Assembly (NCBI GenBank): GCA_964558915.1 | Contig: CAZLFV010000001.1 | Span: 80,918 to 144,917, forward strand | DNA length: 64,000 nt | Direction: 5' to 3' | Source of the DNA: CAZKEW01 sp964558915 | Lineage (GTDB): Bacteria > Acidobacteriota > Aminicenantia > Aminicenantales > UBA8522 | Part shown: positions 34,776-43,253 of the stretch, one piece after another | Numbering within the stretch: position 1 is the first letter of the stretch | How the letters are laid out: each line of letters starts with the position of its first letter | Translations under genes and position numbers: made by a program | The notes under the pieces: generated by a model | Databases searched by the model: none | What the model saw: only the letters and a program-made list of their open reading frames with translations | What the model was told of the DNA's origin: nothing

Positions 34776-36173
34776 TCAGCCCTTTTTTGCGGCCATGGTC
34801 CGCTCGACATCCCGGACCGTTTTGGGAATCGGTTTTCCCAAGACGCGATGCCCGTCTCGAGTAACAAGGATATTGTCCTCTATCCTGATCCCGGTGAAAT
34901 TTCTGTAGCGTTCGACTTCGTTGTAGTTAATGAACGAGGCGAGCTTCTTTTCTTTTTTCCATTGATCGATCAGAGCAGGGATAAAATAAATCCCCGGTTC
35001 AACAGTGAGGACGAAACCGGGTCGAAGTTCCCGGGCCATCCTCAGGTAGGCCAGCCCGAACTGCTTGCTCCTTTTAACGGTCTCGTCGTACCCCACGAAG
35101 TTTTCTCCCAACCCTTCCATATCATGGACATCTAACCCGAGCATATGACCCACGCCGTGGGGAAAGAAAAGGGCATGGGCGCCTGCTTCGACAGCCTCGT
35201 CCATATTGCCCTTCATCAGCCCGAGCGACTTCAAACCAGAGGCTAGAGTTCTGGCCGTTTCGAGATGGATATCCTTGTACTTGACACCGGGCCGAATGGA
35301 CTCAATGGCCTTTTGCTGCCCGTTCAAGACGACGTCATAGACTTCTTTCTGCTGGGAAGTGAACTGGCCGCTCACCGGGATCGTCCGGGTGATATCCGAG
35401 GCATAGGACATCGGAGAAGAGGCGCCGGCGTCCATAACTACCAGACTTCCTTTTGTCAGCATATTTGTGTAATACGGATTGTGAAAAATATGGCCCTTGA
35501 TGGTCAGGATCGTAGGATACGCGGTCTGACAACCGTGAGCCAGGCAGATGCCGTCCATTTTTCCGGCGATGTCCCATTCATGGATCCCCGGCCTTGTGGC
35601 TTGCATGGCCGCGAGGTGCATTTTCCTGGTGACGGAGAGGGCTTTTTCAATCTCCAGGATTTCTTCATCGCTTTTTGTTGACCGTTGGGTGACCACAGCC
35701 CGGATTAGCTCCTCGGAGACATTTTTCTTGACCTCTTGCGGCTCCATTTCAAGAAGAGAGCTGAGTCGAGCCAGAATTTCAGGCCGGTAAGGAGGAAGAT
35801 AATGAATCGTTCTCTCCTGCAATTTGGCCTGGCGGATTACCTCTTTTACCTGGGAAAGGGGCGCCGAGTGCTTGACTCCAACCCGGTTTGCTCTTTCCTT
35901 AATCTTGGGAACATCGCCCATCCAGATGACATCTTCGAGCGTGACATCGTCCCCAAAAATTATGTCTTCTCCGGCATCGCTGTCGATCAGGGCCGCGAGA
36001 GAGGGGGTGTCCAGGCCGAAATAATAGAGGAAAGAACTATCCTGCCTGAACGGATAGGTGTTCGCGGGATAGTTCATCGGGCTCTCTTCGTTTCCCAGAA
36101 AGAGAATGACTCCCGATGGAATTCGCTTTTTTAATAGTTTCCTTCTTTGGATGTAGACCGAGCTGTCAAACAT
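34776..36173 (-). CDS. pepP: Xaa-Pro aminopeptidase (M24B)
   Basis: A 465-residue metallopeptidase that releases residues preceding proline. It has the N-terminal aminopeptidase P domain (residues ~1-150) and the pita-bread domain with ligands D in VVMDAGASSPM and SYASDITRT, H in FFPHGVGHMLGLDVHD, E in LTVEPGIYF and E in GIRIEDNILV. No leader is seen. Location next to hydroxyproline dehydratases suggests a role in taking apart Pro/Hyp-rich peptides; this is inference. Confidence 0.93.
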   Translation of the reverse strand: MFDSSVYIQRRKLLKKRIPSGVILFLGNEESPMNYPANTYPFRQDSSFLYYFGLDTPSLAALIDSDAGEDIIFGDDVTLEDVIWMGDVPKIKERANRVGVKHSAPLSQVKEVIRQAKLQERTIHYLPPYRPEILARLSSLLEMEPQEVKKNVSEELIRAVVTQRSTKSDEEILEIEKALSVTRKMHLAAMQATRPGIHEWDIAGKMDGICLAHGCQTAYPTILTIKGHIFHNPYYTNMLTKGSLVVMDAGASSPMSYASDITRTIPVSGQFTSQQKEVYDVVLNGQQKAIESIRPGVKYKDIHLETARTLASGLKSLGLMKGNMDEAVEAGAHALFFPHGVGHMLGLDVHDMEGLGENFVGYDETVKRSKQFGLAYLRMARELRPGFVLTVEPGIYFIPALIDQWKKEKKLASFINYNEVERYRNFTGIRIEDNILVTRDGHRVLGKPIPKTVRDVERTMAAKKG

Positions 36174-36262
36174 TTGTCATACCTCGCTTTAATAATCGGC
36201 GTTCTTCTTTTCCGTATATCAAATTGTCCGCCTGATTTCAACAATTCCGGGCCATCCGCCGG

Positions 36263-38626
36263 TCAAAACGAGGCGTGCTCAGTCCGGCGGATGATTTCCT
36301 CCTGGAGCTCAGGCCCGATGTCGACAAAATAATCGCTGTATCCAGCAACTCTGACGATGAGGTCGCGATATCGTTCAGGGTGCTTCTGCGCTTCTCGGAG
36401 TGTATCGGCAGTTACGACGTTAAACTGGATGTGATGGCCGTCCAGCTTGAAGTAGGACCGGACCAGGTGCGCCAGCTTCGTTATCCCCTCATCGTCAGCC
36501 AGAAGCTGGGGAGTGAATTTCTGGTTGAGCAGCGTCCCTCCTGTGCGGAGATGGTCCATTTTGGATACAGATTTGACCACGGCTGTCGGCCCTTGCCTGT
36601 CTGCGCCTTGTACTGGGGAGACTCCTTCGGAAGCCGGCTCCGAGGCCTTGCGTCCGTCCGCGGTCGCGCCGGTAACCCTCCCGAAATAAATGTGCACGGT
36701 CGTCGGCAGAAGGTTGATGCGGTAAGTGCCGCCTTTGGTGTTCGGCTTTCCATTCACCGCGTCGTAATAGGCTTCGAAAACAGAAACCATGACCTGATCG
36801 GCATAATCATCATCGTTTCCGTACTTCGGAGTCTTGTTGACGAGCGACTGACGCAGGGCTTCCTGTCCTTCAAAATTGTTCCGCAGGGCTTCACAGAGCT
36901 TCTCCAGACTGATATTCTCCTTGTCGAAGACATTGTATTTAATTGATGTCAAAGCGTCGGTCACCGTGCCGATCCCCACGCCCTGAATATAAGACGTATT
37001 GTATCTAGCCCCTCCGTCATGATAGTCCTTCCCCCTGGCGATGCAGTCGTCAATGAGGAGGGAAAGGAATGGAGCCGGCAGGTATTCGGAATAAATTCTT
37101 TCGACAATATTGTTGCCTTTGATCTTGATAGCGGCAAAATGATTCACCTGCCTTCGGAACGCTTCGAACAGTTCGTCGAATGAAACGAACGAAGCGGGGT
37201 CTCCGGTTTCCATACCGATTTTTTTCCCCGTCCTCGGGTCGAGGCCGTTAAACAACGTGATTTCCAGAATTTTCGGGAGGTTGAAATAGCCTGTGAGGTT
37301 ATAGTTCTCCTTGCCGAAAATCCCCGCTTCGACGCAGCCGCTGGCGCCTCCCGACCGGGCATCTTCCAAAGATTTCCCCTGCCTGAGCATCTCCTGGACA
37401 ATCGCATCCGTGTTGAAGAGAGACGGCTGGCCGAATCCCGTCTTGATGATTTGAAGCGCGCGCCGCAGCAGGCTGTCGGGAGTTTTCTTGCTGACCTGGA
37501 CCATGGAGCTCGGCTGAACGAGACGCATTTCCTCGACGACGTCGAGCAAGAGGAAGGACAGCTCGTTGGTTCCGTCGGAGCCGTCCTTTTTCACTCCGCC
37601 CAGGTTGATCAGGCAAAAATCGGTGTAAGTGCTGCTTTCTTCCGCGGTCACGCCGACTTTAGGCGGTGCGGGCTGATTGTTGAACTTAATCCAGAACGCC
37701 TGGAGAAGCTCCCGAGCTGCTTCCTCTGTCAGGGTCCCGGACGCAAGGCCCTTCTTATAAAAGGGATAAAGGTGCTGGTCGAGCCTTCCTGGGTTGAATG
37801 AATCCCATGTATTGAGCTCGGTGATCACTCCGAGATGGCAAAACCAGTAGGATTGCAGAGCCTCCCAGAAATCGCGCGGCGCGTTTCTCGGGACATGGAA
37901 GCAGACATCCGCGATTTTTTCGAGCTCGGCTTTTCTGCGGGGATCTTTTTCCTTGGCGGCGAGCTCTTTCGCCTTTTCTCCATGCCGCTCGGCATACCGG
38001 ATGATGGCATCGGCGGCCACGGCCATGGCCTCGAGTTCTTCTCTTTTTTTAAAGGCTTCGGGGTCGCTGCCGAAGTCGAGTTTTTCCAGGCTTGCTCGGA
38101 TATCGGCCTTAAAATCGTCCATCCCTTGATAATAGATTTTATCGTCAAGAACGGTGTGACCGGGCGCTCTTTGCTCCATAAATTCAGTGAAGATTCCGGC
38201 CTCGTAAGCGTCTTTCCAGGCGGAATCCATCTCGGCAAAAATCTTCTCTCTAATGGTCTGGCCCCTCCAGAAGGGAATGATCTCGCGTTCGTAGATTTCC
38301 CGGGTTTCCTCGCTCACCCGGAAGGATGTTTTTGGCCGGGTATTGAGAATGTCCAAGTCCTCGAGGCTGTGAGCTGTAATCTCCGGATAGGTCGGAGTGG
38401 CCTTGGGAGCCGGCCCCCGTTCGCCGACGATGAGTTCGCCCTCGTTGATAATGATGGACTTGTGCTCGAGAAGGTATTTAAAGGCCAGGGCCCTTTTCAT
38501 GGGAGCAGATAAAGTCGAAGAAACGCGATCTTTATAGAACTCCGTCAGAAGAATTGCTCTTTCCGGAGTCAAAGAGGGTCTGGCTTCCAGGCTCTGTTCT
38601 CGAAGATTCTTAATCCTATCGTTCAT
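36263..38626 (-). CDS. hypD: Glycyl radical enzyme, trans-4-hydroxy-L-proline dehydratase
   Basis: The 787-residue protein is a pyruvate-formate-lyase-like glycyl radical enzyme. The thiyl cysteine C431 and glutamate E433 are in ASGCVEAG, and the radical glycine G762 is in RVAGYSDYF. Length and many strings (TEFMEQRAPGHTV, FNNQPAPPKVG, SSTYTDF, GGARYNT, PTAVVKS) match the hydroxyproline dehydratases of anaerobic clostridia as I recall them. The reaction removes water from trans-4-hydroxy-L-proline to give 1-pyrroline-5-carboxylate. It follows its activase by 3 bp. No proC is visible here. Confidence 0.85.
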   Translation of the reverse strand: MNDRIKNLREQSLEARPSLTPERAILLTEFYKDRVSSTLSAPMKRALAFKYLLEHKSIIINEGELIVGERGPAPKATPTYPEITAHSLEDLDILNTRPKTSFRVSEETREIYEREIIPFWRGQTIREKIFAEMDSAWKDAYEAGIFTEFMEQRAPGHTVLDDKIYYQGMDDFKADIRASLEKLDFGSDPEAFKKREELEAMAVAADAIIRYAERHGEKAKELAAKEKDPRRKAELEKIADVCFHVPRNAPRDFWEALQSYWFCHLGVITELNTWDSFNPGRLDQHLYPFYKKGLASGTLTEEAARELLQAFWIKFNNQPAPPKVGVTAEESSTYTDFCLINLGGVKKDGSDGTNELSFLLLDVVEEMRLVQPSSMVQVSKKTPDSLLRRALQIIKTGFGQPSLFNTDAIVQEMLRQGKSLEDARSGGASGCVEAGIFGKENYNLTGYFNLPKILEITLFNGLDPRTGKKIGMETGDPASFVSFDELFEAFRRQVNHFAAIKIKGNNIVERIYSEYLPAPFLSLLIDDCIARGKDYHDGGARYNTSYIQGVGIGTVTDALTSIKYNVFDKENISLEKLCEALRNNFEGQEALRQSLVNKTPKYGNDDDYADQVMVSVFEAYYDAVNGKPNTKGGTYRINLLPTTVHIYFGRVTGATADGRKASEPASEGVSPVQGADRQGPTAVVKSVSKMDHLRTGGTLLNQKFTPQLLADDEGITKLAHLVRSYFKLDGHHIQFNVVTADTLREAQKHPERYRDLIVRVAGYSDYFVDIGPELQEEIIRRTEHASF

Positions 38627-38629
38627 CTG

Positions 38630-39538
38630 TTATTCTCCTACATGAACCGAAAACCCGAGTGATTCGAGGTCGCTCTTTATCTTTTCTAGCTTTTCCCGGG
38701 AGGGAGGGTTGAGATGTTCCGAGGCATCCTGCTTCTGCAAGCCTTTATATTTTTCCTTTCCCATCCGATGGAACGGGAGGAGGCTGATCTCGCCGACGGT
38801 CTTGAGCGAGCGGAGAAACTCGGCCATCTCCGAGAGATTGGCCTTGTCGTCGTTTACGCCCGGCACAACAGGCAGGCGGATGACGATTTTTTTCGCTTTT
38901 TGGGCGAGCCAGGCCAGGTTTTCAAGGATGATGGCGCTCGACTCGCCCGTGTATTTTTTATGCCTTTCCTCGTCCATCAGCTTGAGGTCGTAAAGGAAAA
39001 GGTCGACTTGATCGACAATTTTGCCGAGAGCTTCAGCCGGAGCGAAACCGCATGTATCCACGGCTGTATGGATTCCCTTTCTTCTGCAATGCGAGAGGAG
39101 CTCAGACAGGAACTCAGGCTGAGCCAGCGGCTCTCCGCCCGAAAAGGTCACTCCGCCGCCGGATTCGTCCATGAAAATTTTATCCTTATCTATAGCGGCC
39201 ATGACTTCGGAAACATCCATGCGGCGGCCGACGACCTCGACGGCCAGCGTGGGGCACGCCTCGGCGCATTTGCCGCAGGCCGTGCACTTGCTCTTGTCTA
39301 GGACCGGGATATCGGCGACCTTGGTCAAGGCTGCTTCCTCGCAAGCCAGGAGGCATTCCGAACAGTCTTTGAGGCATCGTCCCGCCCTGACCATGAGCTC
39401 CGGGGTTACGGACTGGCCCTCAGGATTGTGGCACCAGAGGCAGCGCAAAGGGCAGCCTTTGAAGAAAACGGTCGTCCGGATCCCCGGCCCGTCATGGATC
39501 GAATATTTCCGGATATCAAAAATCAACCCTGTGGCCAT
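38630..39538 (-). CDS. hypE: Glycyl radical enzyme activase for HypD
   Basis: The radical SAM activase installs the glycyl radical on HypD. It starts at 39538 (MATGLIFDIRKYSIHDGPG; 302 residues); 43 upstream codons in frame lie inside gntR and lack homology. The CX3CX2C motif is in GCPLRCLWCHNPE. A ferredoxin insert with CSECLLACEEAAL and CTACGKCAEACP follows, as in activases of this group. GVTFSGGEPLAQPEF contacts S-adenosylmethionine. It is between gntR (4 bp) and hypD (3 bp). Confidence 0.92.
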   Translation of the reverse strand: MATGLIFDIRKYSIHDGPGIRTTVFFKGCPLRCLWCHNPEGQSVTPELMVRAGRCLKDCSECLLACEEAALTKVADIPVLDKSKCTACGKCAEACPTLAVEVVGRRMDVSEVMAAIDKDKIFMDESGGGVTFSGGEPLAQPEFLSELLSHCRRKGIHTAVDTCGFAPAEALGKIVDQVDLFLYDLKLMDEERHKKYTGESSAIILENLAWLAQKAKKIVIRLPVVPGVNDDKANLSEMAEFLRSLKTVGEISLLPFHRMGKEKYKGLQKQDASEHLNPPSREKLEKIKSDLESLGFSVHVGE

Positions 39539-39542
39539 TTTT

Positions 39543-40247
39543 TTAGTCTCGTCGAGACGCAGTGCTCCAGAATTCAGGCGCTCTTTTGTAGTATTGGTTG
39601 ATATATTTTTCCTGGACCTTGAAGGACCAGTGGACATCGCGGATATGGACCGCGGCCGCGGCCGCACGGCCCTGTCTGATAAGGTTCATGAGTTCCCGGT
39701 GTTCGGCGATGGAAGCGACCTCCCATTCTTTGACGAACCCTTTCTGACGGGGGAAGTCGTAGAGTCTTTTTTTCAGAGTGCGGACAAACTTGACCAGTTT
39801 CTCATTGCCGCAGAGGTCGAGATAAACATCATGGAACCTAAGGTTTTTTTCGTAATAAGCGTCGAAATTGTCAACTTGTAGGGCCCTTTCCATGCCCTTG
39901 ATATGTTTTTCCATCGACTGGATTTCCTTTTCTCGAATCCGTTCAAACGCCAGGATGAGCGCGGTGCTTTCCAGGGCGCCGATGATCTCATAATAGTCCT
40001 TGATGTCCTGGCGGGACAAAATGGTTACGACCACGCCGCTGCGGGGGAAAATGCTTACGAAACCCTCCATCTCGAGCTGGAGCAGAGCGTCCCGCAAAGG
40101 TGTTTTGCTCACGCCCAACTCTTTACTGGTTTCCTTCATATCTATGGCCGAGCCGGGCAAGATCTTACCTCTGCGCATTTGGTCTCTGAGATAATCATAG
40201 ACCTGTTCTTTAAGGGATTTGAGGTTGAGAACTGGCTTCCGTTTCAT
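39543..40247 (-). CDS. GntR/FadR-family regulator with FCD domain, probable hydroxyproline regulator
   Basis: A 234-residue repressor-type protein: winged-helix domain at residues ~10-75 (ETSKELGVSKTPLRDALLQLEMEGFV is the helix-turn-helix region) and an FCD ligand domain (~85-215) with the metal-binding acidic/histidine residues (FHDVY, EHRELM). It is the first gene of the gntR-hypE-hypD run and is divergent from the proline-racemase-family gene. A perfect palindrome covers its own promoter, which suggests autoregulation and control of both directions. The ligand is probably a hydroxyproline or its product, by context. Confidence 0.9.
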   Translation of the reverse strand: MKRKPVLNLKSLKEQVYDYLRDQMRRGKILPGSAIDMKETSKELGVSKTPLRDALLQLEMEGFVSIFPRSGVVVTILSRQDIKDYYEIIGALESTALILAFERIREKEIQSMEKHIKGMERALQVDNFDAYYEKNLRFHDVYLDLCGNEKLVKFVRTLKKRLYDFPRQKGFVKEWEVASIAEHRELMNLIRQGRAAAAAVHIRDVHWSFKVQEKYINQYYKRAPEFWSTASRRD

Positions 40248-40259
40248 GTTCGCCCGTCC

Positions 40260-40285
40260 CTGATATCTAATATATCAGATATCAG
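40260..40285. promoter_or_regulatory. 26-bp perfect palindromic operator
   Basis: CTGATATCT (40260-40268) and AGATATCAG (40277-40285) are perfect inverted repeats around 8 bp. It overlaps the -10 box and spacer of the gntR promoter and lies ~24 bp upstream of the -35 box of the rightward gene. It is the likely site of the adjacent GntR regulator. Confidence 0.72.
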
Positions 40286-40296
40286 CTCTTTGTCAA
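40267..40296 (-). promoter_or_regulatory. gntR-hypE-hypD promoter
   Basis: On the minus strand TTGACA (40296-40291), 18-bp spacer, TATTAG (40272-40267), 19 bp before the ATG at 40247. Confidence 0.6.
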
Positions 40297-40308
40297 GCGG
40301 AATTTGAG

Positions 40309-40338
40309 TTGAAATAACTTGAGGCGATATCCTAAAAT
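40309..40338 (+). promoter_or_regulatory. Promoter of the trans-3-hydroxyproline dehydratase gene
   Basis: TTGAAA (40309-40314), 18-bp spacer, TAAAAT (40333-40338); AGGAG (40345-40349) precedes the ATG at 40357 by 7 bp. Confidence 0.6.
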
Positions 40339-40356
40339 GGCGGCAGGAGAACACGA

Positions 40357-41385
40357 ATGCGAACACGCTGGAAACCGCTGTCGGACTGGACTATCCTCAA
40401 GACGATCGATGCTCATTCGGCTGGAGAGCCGCTCAGGATCATCACCGAAGGCCTCTCCCCTATTCCGGGAAGGTCCATCATCGAAAAGCGCCGGTATGCC
40501 CAGGAACATTTGGACCATTTGCGCACCGCCCTGATGTGGGAGCCGCGCGGCCACGCGGATATGTACGGCTGTATTATTACGGAACCCGTCTCGCCGGACA
40601 GTCATATGGGAGCCCTGTTTCTCCACAACGCCGGTTTCAGCACGATGTGCGGCCACGGGATCATTGCCCTCACGACCGTCGCCTTGGAGACCGGCCTGGT
40701 TAGGGTCCGGGGAAAAAGGCCGATCCTTAAAATCGACACCCCGGCGGGACAAATCTCCGCCACGGCTAAAAAAGAGGGCCGTACCGTCAAAGAGGTATCC
40801 TTTCTGAACGTGCCCTCGTTTGTTTATGCCTTAGGTCAGACTGTTGATGTCGCCGGCTTGGGCAGAGTGAACGTGGACGTGGCTTTTGGCGGCGCTTTTT
40901 ATGCTTTCTGTCGGGCCGAAGACCTTTGCGTCAGCCTCAACCCTGAAGATTTCCGTCATTTGATCAACGTGGGAATGCGGGTTAAGCAGGCCGTGATGGA
41001 GTCTCTCCCCATCCGTCATCCTTTTGAGGAGGATCTCGGGTTTCTTTACGGGACAATTATTGTCGGCGCGGCCGAGAATCCGGCCCGTCACAGCCGCAAT
41101 GTTTGTATTTTTGCCGATGGAGAGGTGGACCGGAGCCCGACCGGAACAGGAGTAAGCGCCCGCGCCGCCCTCCATTATACCCGGGGAGAACTCAAGAAAG
41201 GCGAGACATTTGTGGTCGAGAGCATTCTTGGGACCTATTTTTCCTGCCGCGTCGTTGATGTCACCCGATTTGGACCTTATGAAGCTGTCATCCCCGAAGT
41301 GACTGGCAACGCCTTTATTGCCGGAAGGTATGAAATCCTGATAAACCCTGAGGATCCTCTCTGCTACGGGTTTATCCTGAGGTGA
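40357..41385 (+). CDS. Proline racemase family protein, probable trans-3-hydroxy-L-proline dehydratase
   Basis: A 342-residue enzyme of the proline racemase/hydroxyproline epimerase fold. The first active-site cysteine is kept (C98 in STMCGHG). The second position, cysteine in racemases and epimerases (DRSPCGTG), is threonine T262 here (DRSPTGTG). That Cys/Thr pair is the known signature of trans-3-hydroxy-L-proline dehydratase, which forms 1-pyrroline-2-carboxylate. It is divergent from gntR-hypE-hypD across the palindromic operator, so both hydroxyproline isomers may be used under one regulator. Confidence 0.86.
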   Translation: MRTRWKPLSDWTILKTIDAHSAGEPLRIITEGLSPIPGRSIIEKRRYAQEHLDHLRTALMWEPRGHADMYGCIITEPVSPDSHMGALFLHNAGFSTMCGHGIIALTTVALETGLVRVRGKRPILKIDTPAGQISATAKKEGRTVKEVSFLNVPSFVYALGQTVDVAGLGRVNVDVAFGGAFYAFCRAEDLCVSLNPEDFRHLINVGMRVKQAVMESLPIRHPFEEDLGFLYGTIIVGAAENPARHSRNVCIFADGEVDRSPTGTGVSARAALHYTRGELKKGETFVVESILGTYFSCRVVDVTRFGPYEAVIPEVTGNAFIAGRYEILINPEDPLCYGFILR

Positions 41386-41392
41386 TGGCGGA

Positions 41393-41827
41393 TTAATTAT
41401 AAGCCTTGATGAGGGCGCTCGTTACAGTTGACTGAAGCTCCCTTTCCTCAAAAGGCTTGGTGATATAGCCGAATTGGGCCGTCCCGTTGGCTCTTTTGAG
41501 AGTGTTTTCATCGCCGAAGGCGGTGATATAAACGACCGGAACCTTATATCCATAGTAAATTTGATTGGCCGCCTCGATCCCGTCCATTCTTCCCTTCAGC
41601 CGGATGTCCATGAGTACGAGATGGGTTTTCCCAGAAGCGACCCTTTGGATGGACTCTTCTCCCGAGAACACAACCTCTGAGTCGGAGAACCCGATTTTTC
41701 TCAAGATGCTCTGGATATCCATGGCAATAACGGCCTCATCCTCGACGACGAGAATCTTGAAGCGGTTACTGGCAAGGGACCGGAGTCCAATAGCTTTTTC
41801 TTTGTCAGCCGGTGGAAACTGCCACAT
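41393..41827 (-). CDS. Stand-alone response regulator receiver domain
   Basis: A 144-residue protein with only a REC domain: acidic pocket VVEDEA, phosphoacceptor aspartate in LVLMDIRLKG, conserved threonine in YITAFGD and lysine in YITKPFEE. There is no output domain, and no histidine kinase gene lies near. It may shuttle phosphate or bind a partner protein. It converges with the preceding gene. Confidence 0.88.
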   Translation of the reverse strand: MWQFPPADKEKAIGLRSLASNRFKILVVEDEAVIAMDIQSILRKIGFSDSEVVFSGEESIQRVASGKTHLVLMDIRLKGRMDGIEAANQIYYGYKVPVVYITAFGDENTLKRANGTAQFGYITKPFEERELQSTVTSALIKAYN

Positions 41828-41983
41828 TTTTCATATCTCCAAAGATTTAGTCGCCAACTCCTTTAGGAAATTGAAAAAAAATATAAGCCAACAGCATGGT
41901 CTGCTGGTCACAGCATGACCGCAAATTTAGTCGCAGAACTTGTCCTTCATTTGGATATCTTCTAACCTCAAGCGCCCGAGTGT

Positions 41984-42364
41984 TCACGCCGGACTTAGTT
42001 TCTTAAGCAGGAAATACGCAAACCCGAAAGCTATCAAGAGATAGAGGAGCACGATAGACCAGCCGAGCGCATTCATCTCGCCAGACAATGTAGCCAAAAG
42101 AGCCACAACGCAGCCGATCGCATCGTAGACTAGCAGGTGAATGCAGATAGCACGGCGCCCTTCCGATACCGCCACGTTTCGGCCGAACCATGTCAGCATG
42201 AGGTTGCCCAAAATCGCTGCGCCGTATAATCGTGCCACAAGAATTCCCCCTGTCTCCAGGGTGACGCCGAGCAACGACATCAATAGACCCGGCACCACAA
42301 GCATGGGAATCCCGACGAGGAAACACGCAACTGCCTTGATGACCATCATTGTTTTAAAACTCAT
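41984..42364 (-). CDS. Small four-helix membrane protein, unknown
   Basis: A 126-residue polytopic protein with about four hydrophobic segments (residues ~8-30, 40-58, 72-93, 98-120) and a basic tail KKLSPA. I recognise no catalytic motif. It lies 14 bp after the frameshifted SnoaL-like gene in the same orientation. Confidence 0.65.
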   Translation of the reverse strand: MSFKTMMVIKAVACFLVGIPMLVVPGLLMSLLGVTLETGGILVARLYGAAILGNLMLTWFGRNVAVSEGRRAICIHLLVYDAIGCVVALLATLSGEMNALGWSIVLLYLLIAFGFAYFLLKKLSPA

Positions 42365-42378
42365 CCTTTAGAACTCCA

Positions 42379-42923
42379 TTACTTTTTCTCTGCTGGCTTC
42401 GGGTTCAGCTCCATGCCGAGCTGTAGCATCAATGGCAGTGCATCTAATTCTTCTCTTTTTTCTACAAACTTTCCATTTCTTATCCAGACCATCATAATCG
42501 AACTTACTTCAATCCTATTTCCAGTCGGAGCGATTCCAAAATAGTTCCCTTTGTGCGTCCCCCTGAAGAGGCTCCTTGCTATAACGGTGTCTCCTGCCGC
42601 TACCATTTCCTCGATAACCCAGATGATGTCCGGGAAGCCTTCCTTAATCTTCCTAATCTCCTCTATATTTTCCTCGCCCGACATAGGCTTGGGGCTTGAC
42701 GATGGAAAGTAGTAGGCATAGTCAGTGGCAAATGCTGCCTTCAAGTATTCGTAGTTCCCATTGTTCCATTCTTCAACCATTCTGCGGAACAGGTCCATAT
42801 TTTGCTCCTCAGTCTTTGCTTGAGTTCTGAACTTCTCGAGCTCTGCTTTCTCAGCCTTGTTCTGGTAGGTATAAATAAAACAGAGCAGGGGGGCAAAGAG
42901 ACGACACAGAGAAGCTTTTTCAT
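42379..42923 (-). pseudogene. Exported SnoaL-like (ester cyclase family) protein, frameshifted at a C6 run
   Basis: A strong AAGGAGG precedes an ATG at 42923 that starts MKKLLCVVSL, a signal-peptide beginning. At a run of six C in the mRNA (plus-strand G6, 42888-42893) this frame ends in nonsense. The next frame continues as LLCFIYTYQNKAEKAELEKF and then joins the SnoaL-like domain (MDLFRRMVEEWNNGNYEYL onward; RGTHKGNYFGIAPTGN). Seven C would restore one protein of about 181 residues. It is either a one-base sequencing or natural deletion, or rarely a slippage site. Without the leader, a 139-residue protein could start at 42798. Confidence 0.7.
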
Positions 42924-43253
42924 TTGCCCCTCCTTGATTTTGATGAAGTTATTAGACTTCGCTCGACCCAGCGATATCTTTACAAATATCAAGACTCTCA
43001 GAGGCAACTTCCTTTGGTGATATTTTATAATCATCATGTGGGTCAGCCCTAATTAGAATTAATTTATTATGAAAGATCCCTCCTCCAATAAATTCATTAT
43101 ACAAATTCACCCAAGTCATATGCCCTTCAGCCCAGCCAGCCTCTTCCTGGCATCCTCAAACTTGGGAATACAGGTTGGCGGCTTCCCATAGGCACAGGAA
43201 TTTCTAGTAACGCTCGATGAAATTCCTTCTGAGATTTCTGAGGGATTTCTTGA
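42924..43253 (-). other. Intergenic stretch with a 45-codon open region after the kinase stop
   Basis: This 330-bp stretch has no independent gene I can support. Directly after the kinase UGA, and in the same frame, 45 codons remain open (43253-43119; stop at 43116-43118), ending in PKFEDARKRLAGLKGI. The remainder is A+T-rich and would hold the promoter of the frameshifted gene. Confidence 0.4.

Noticed and set aside
36275..36946. 223-codon open frame opposite hypD
   Set aside because: Antisense of the glycyl radical enzyme C-terminal half, including its radical glycine site.
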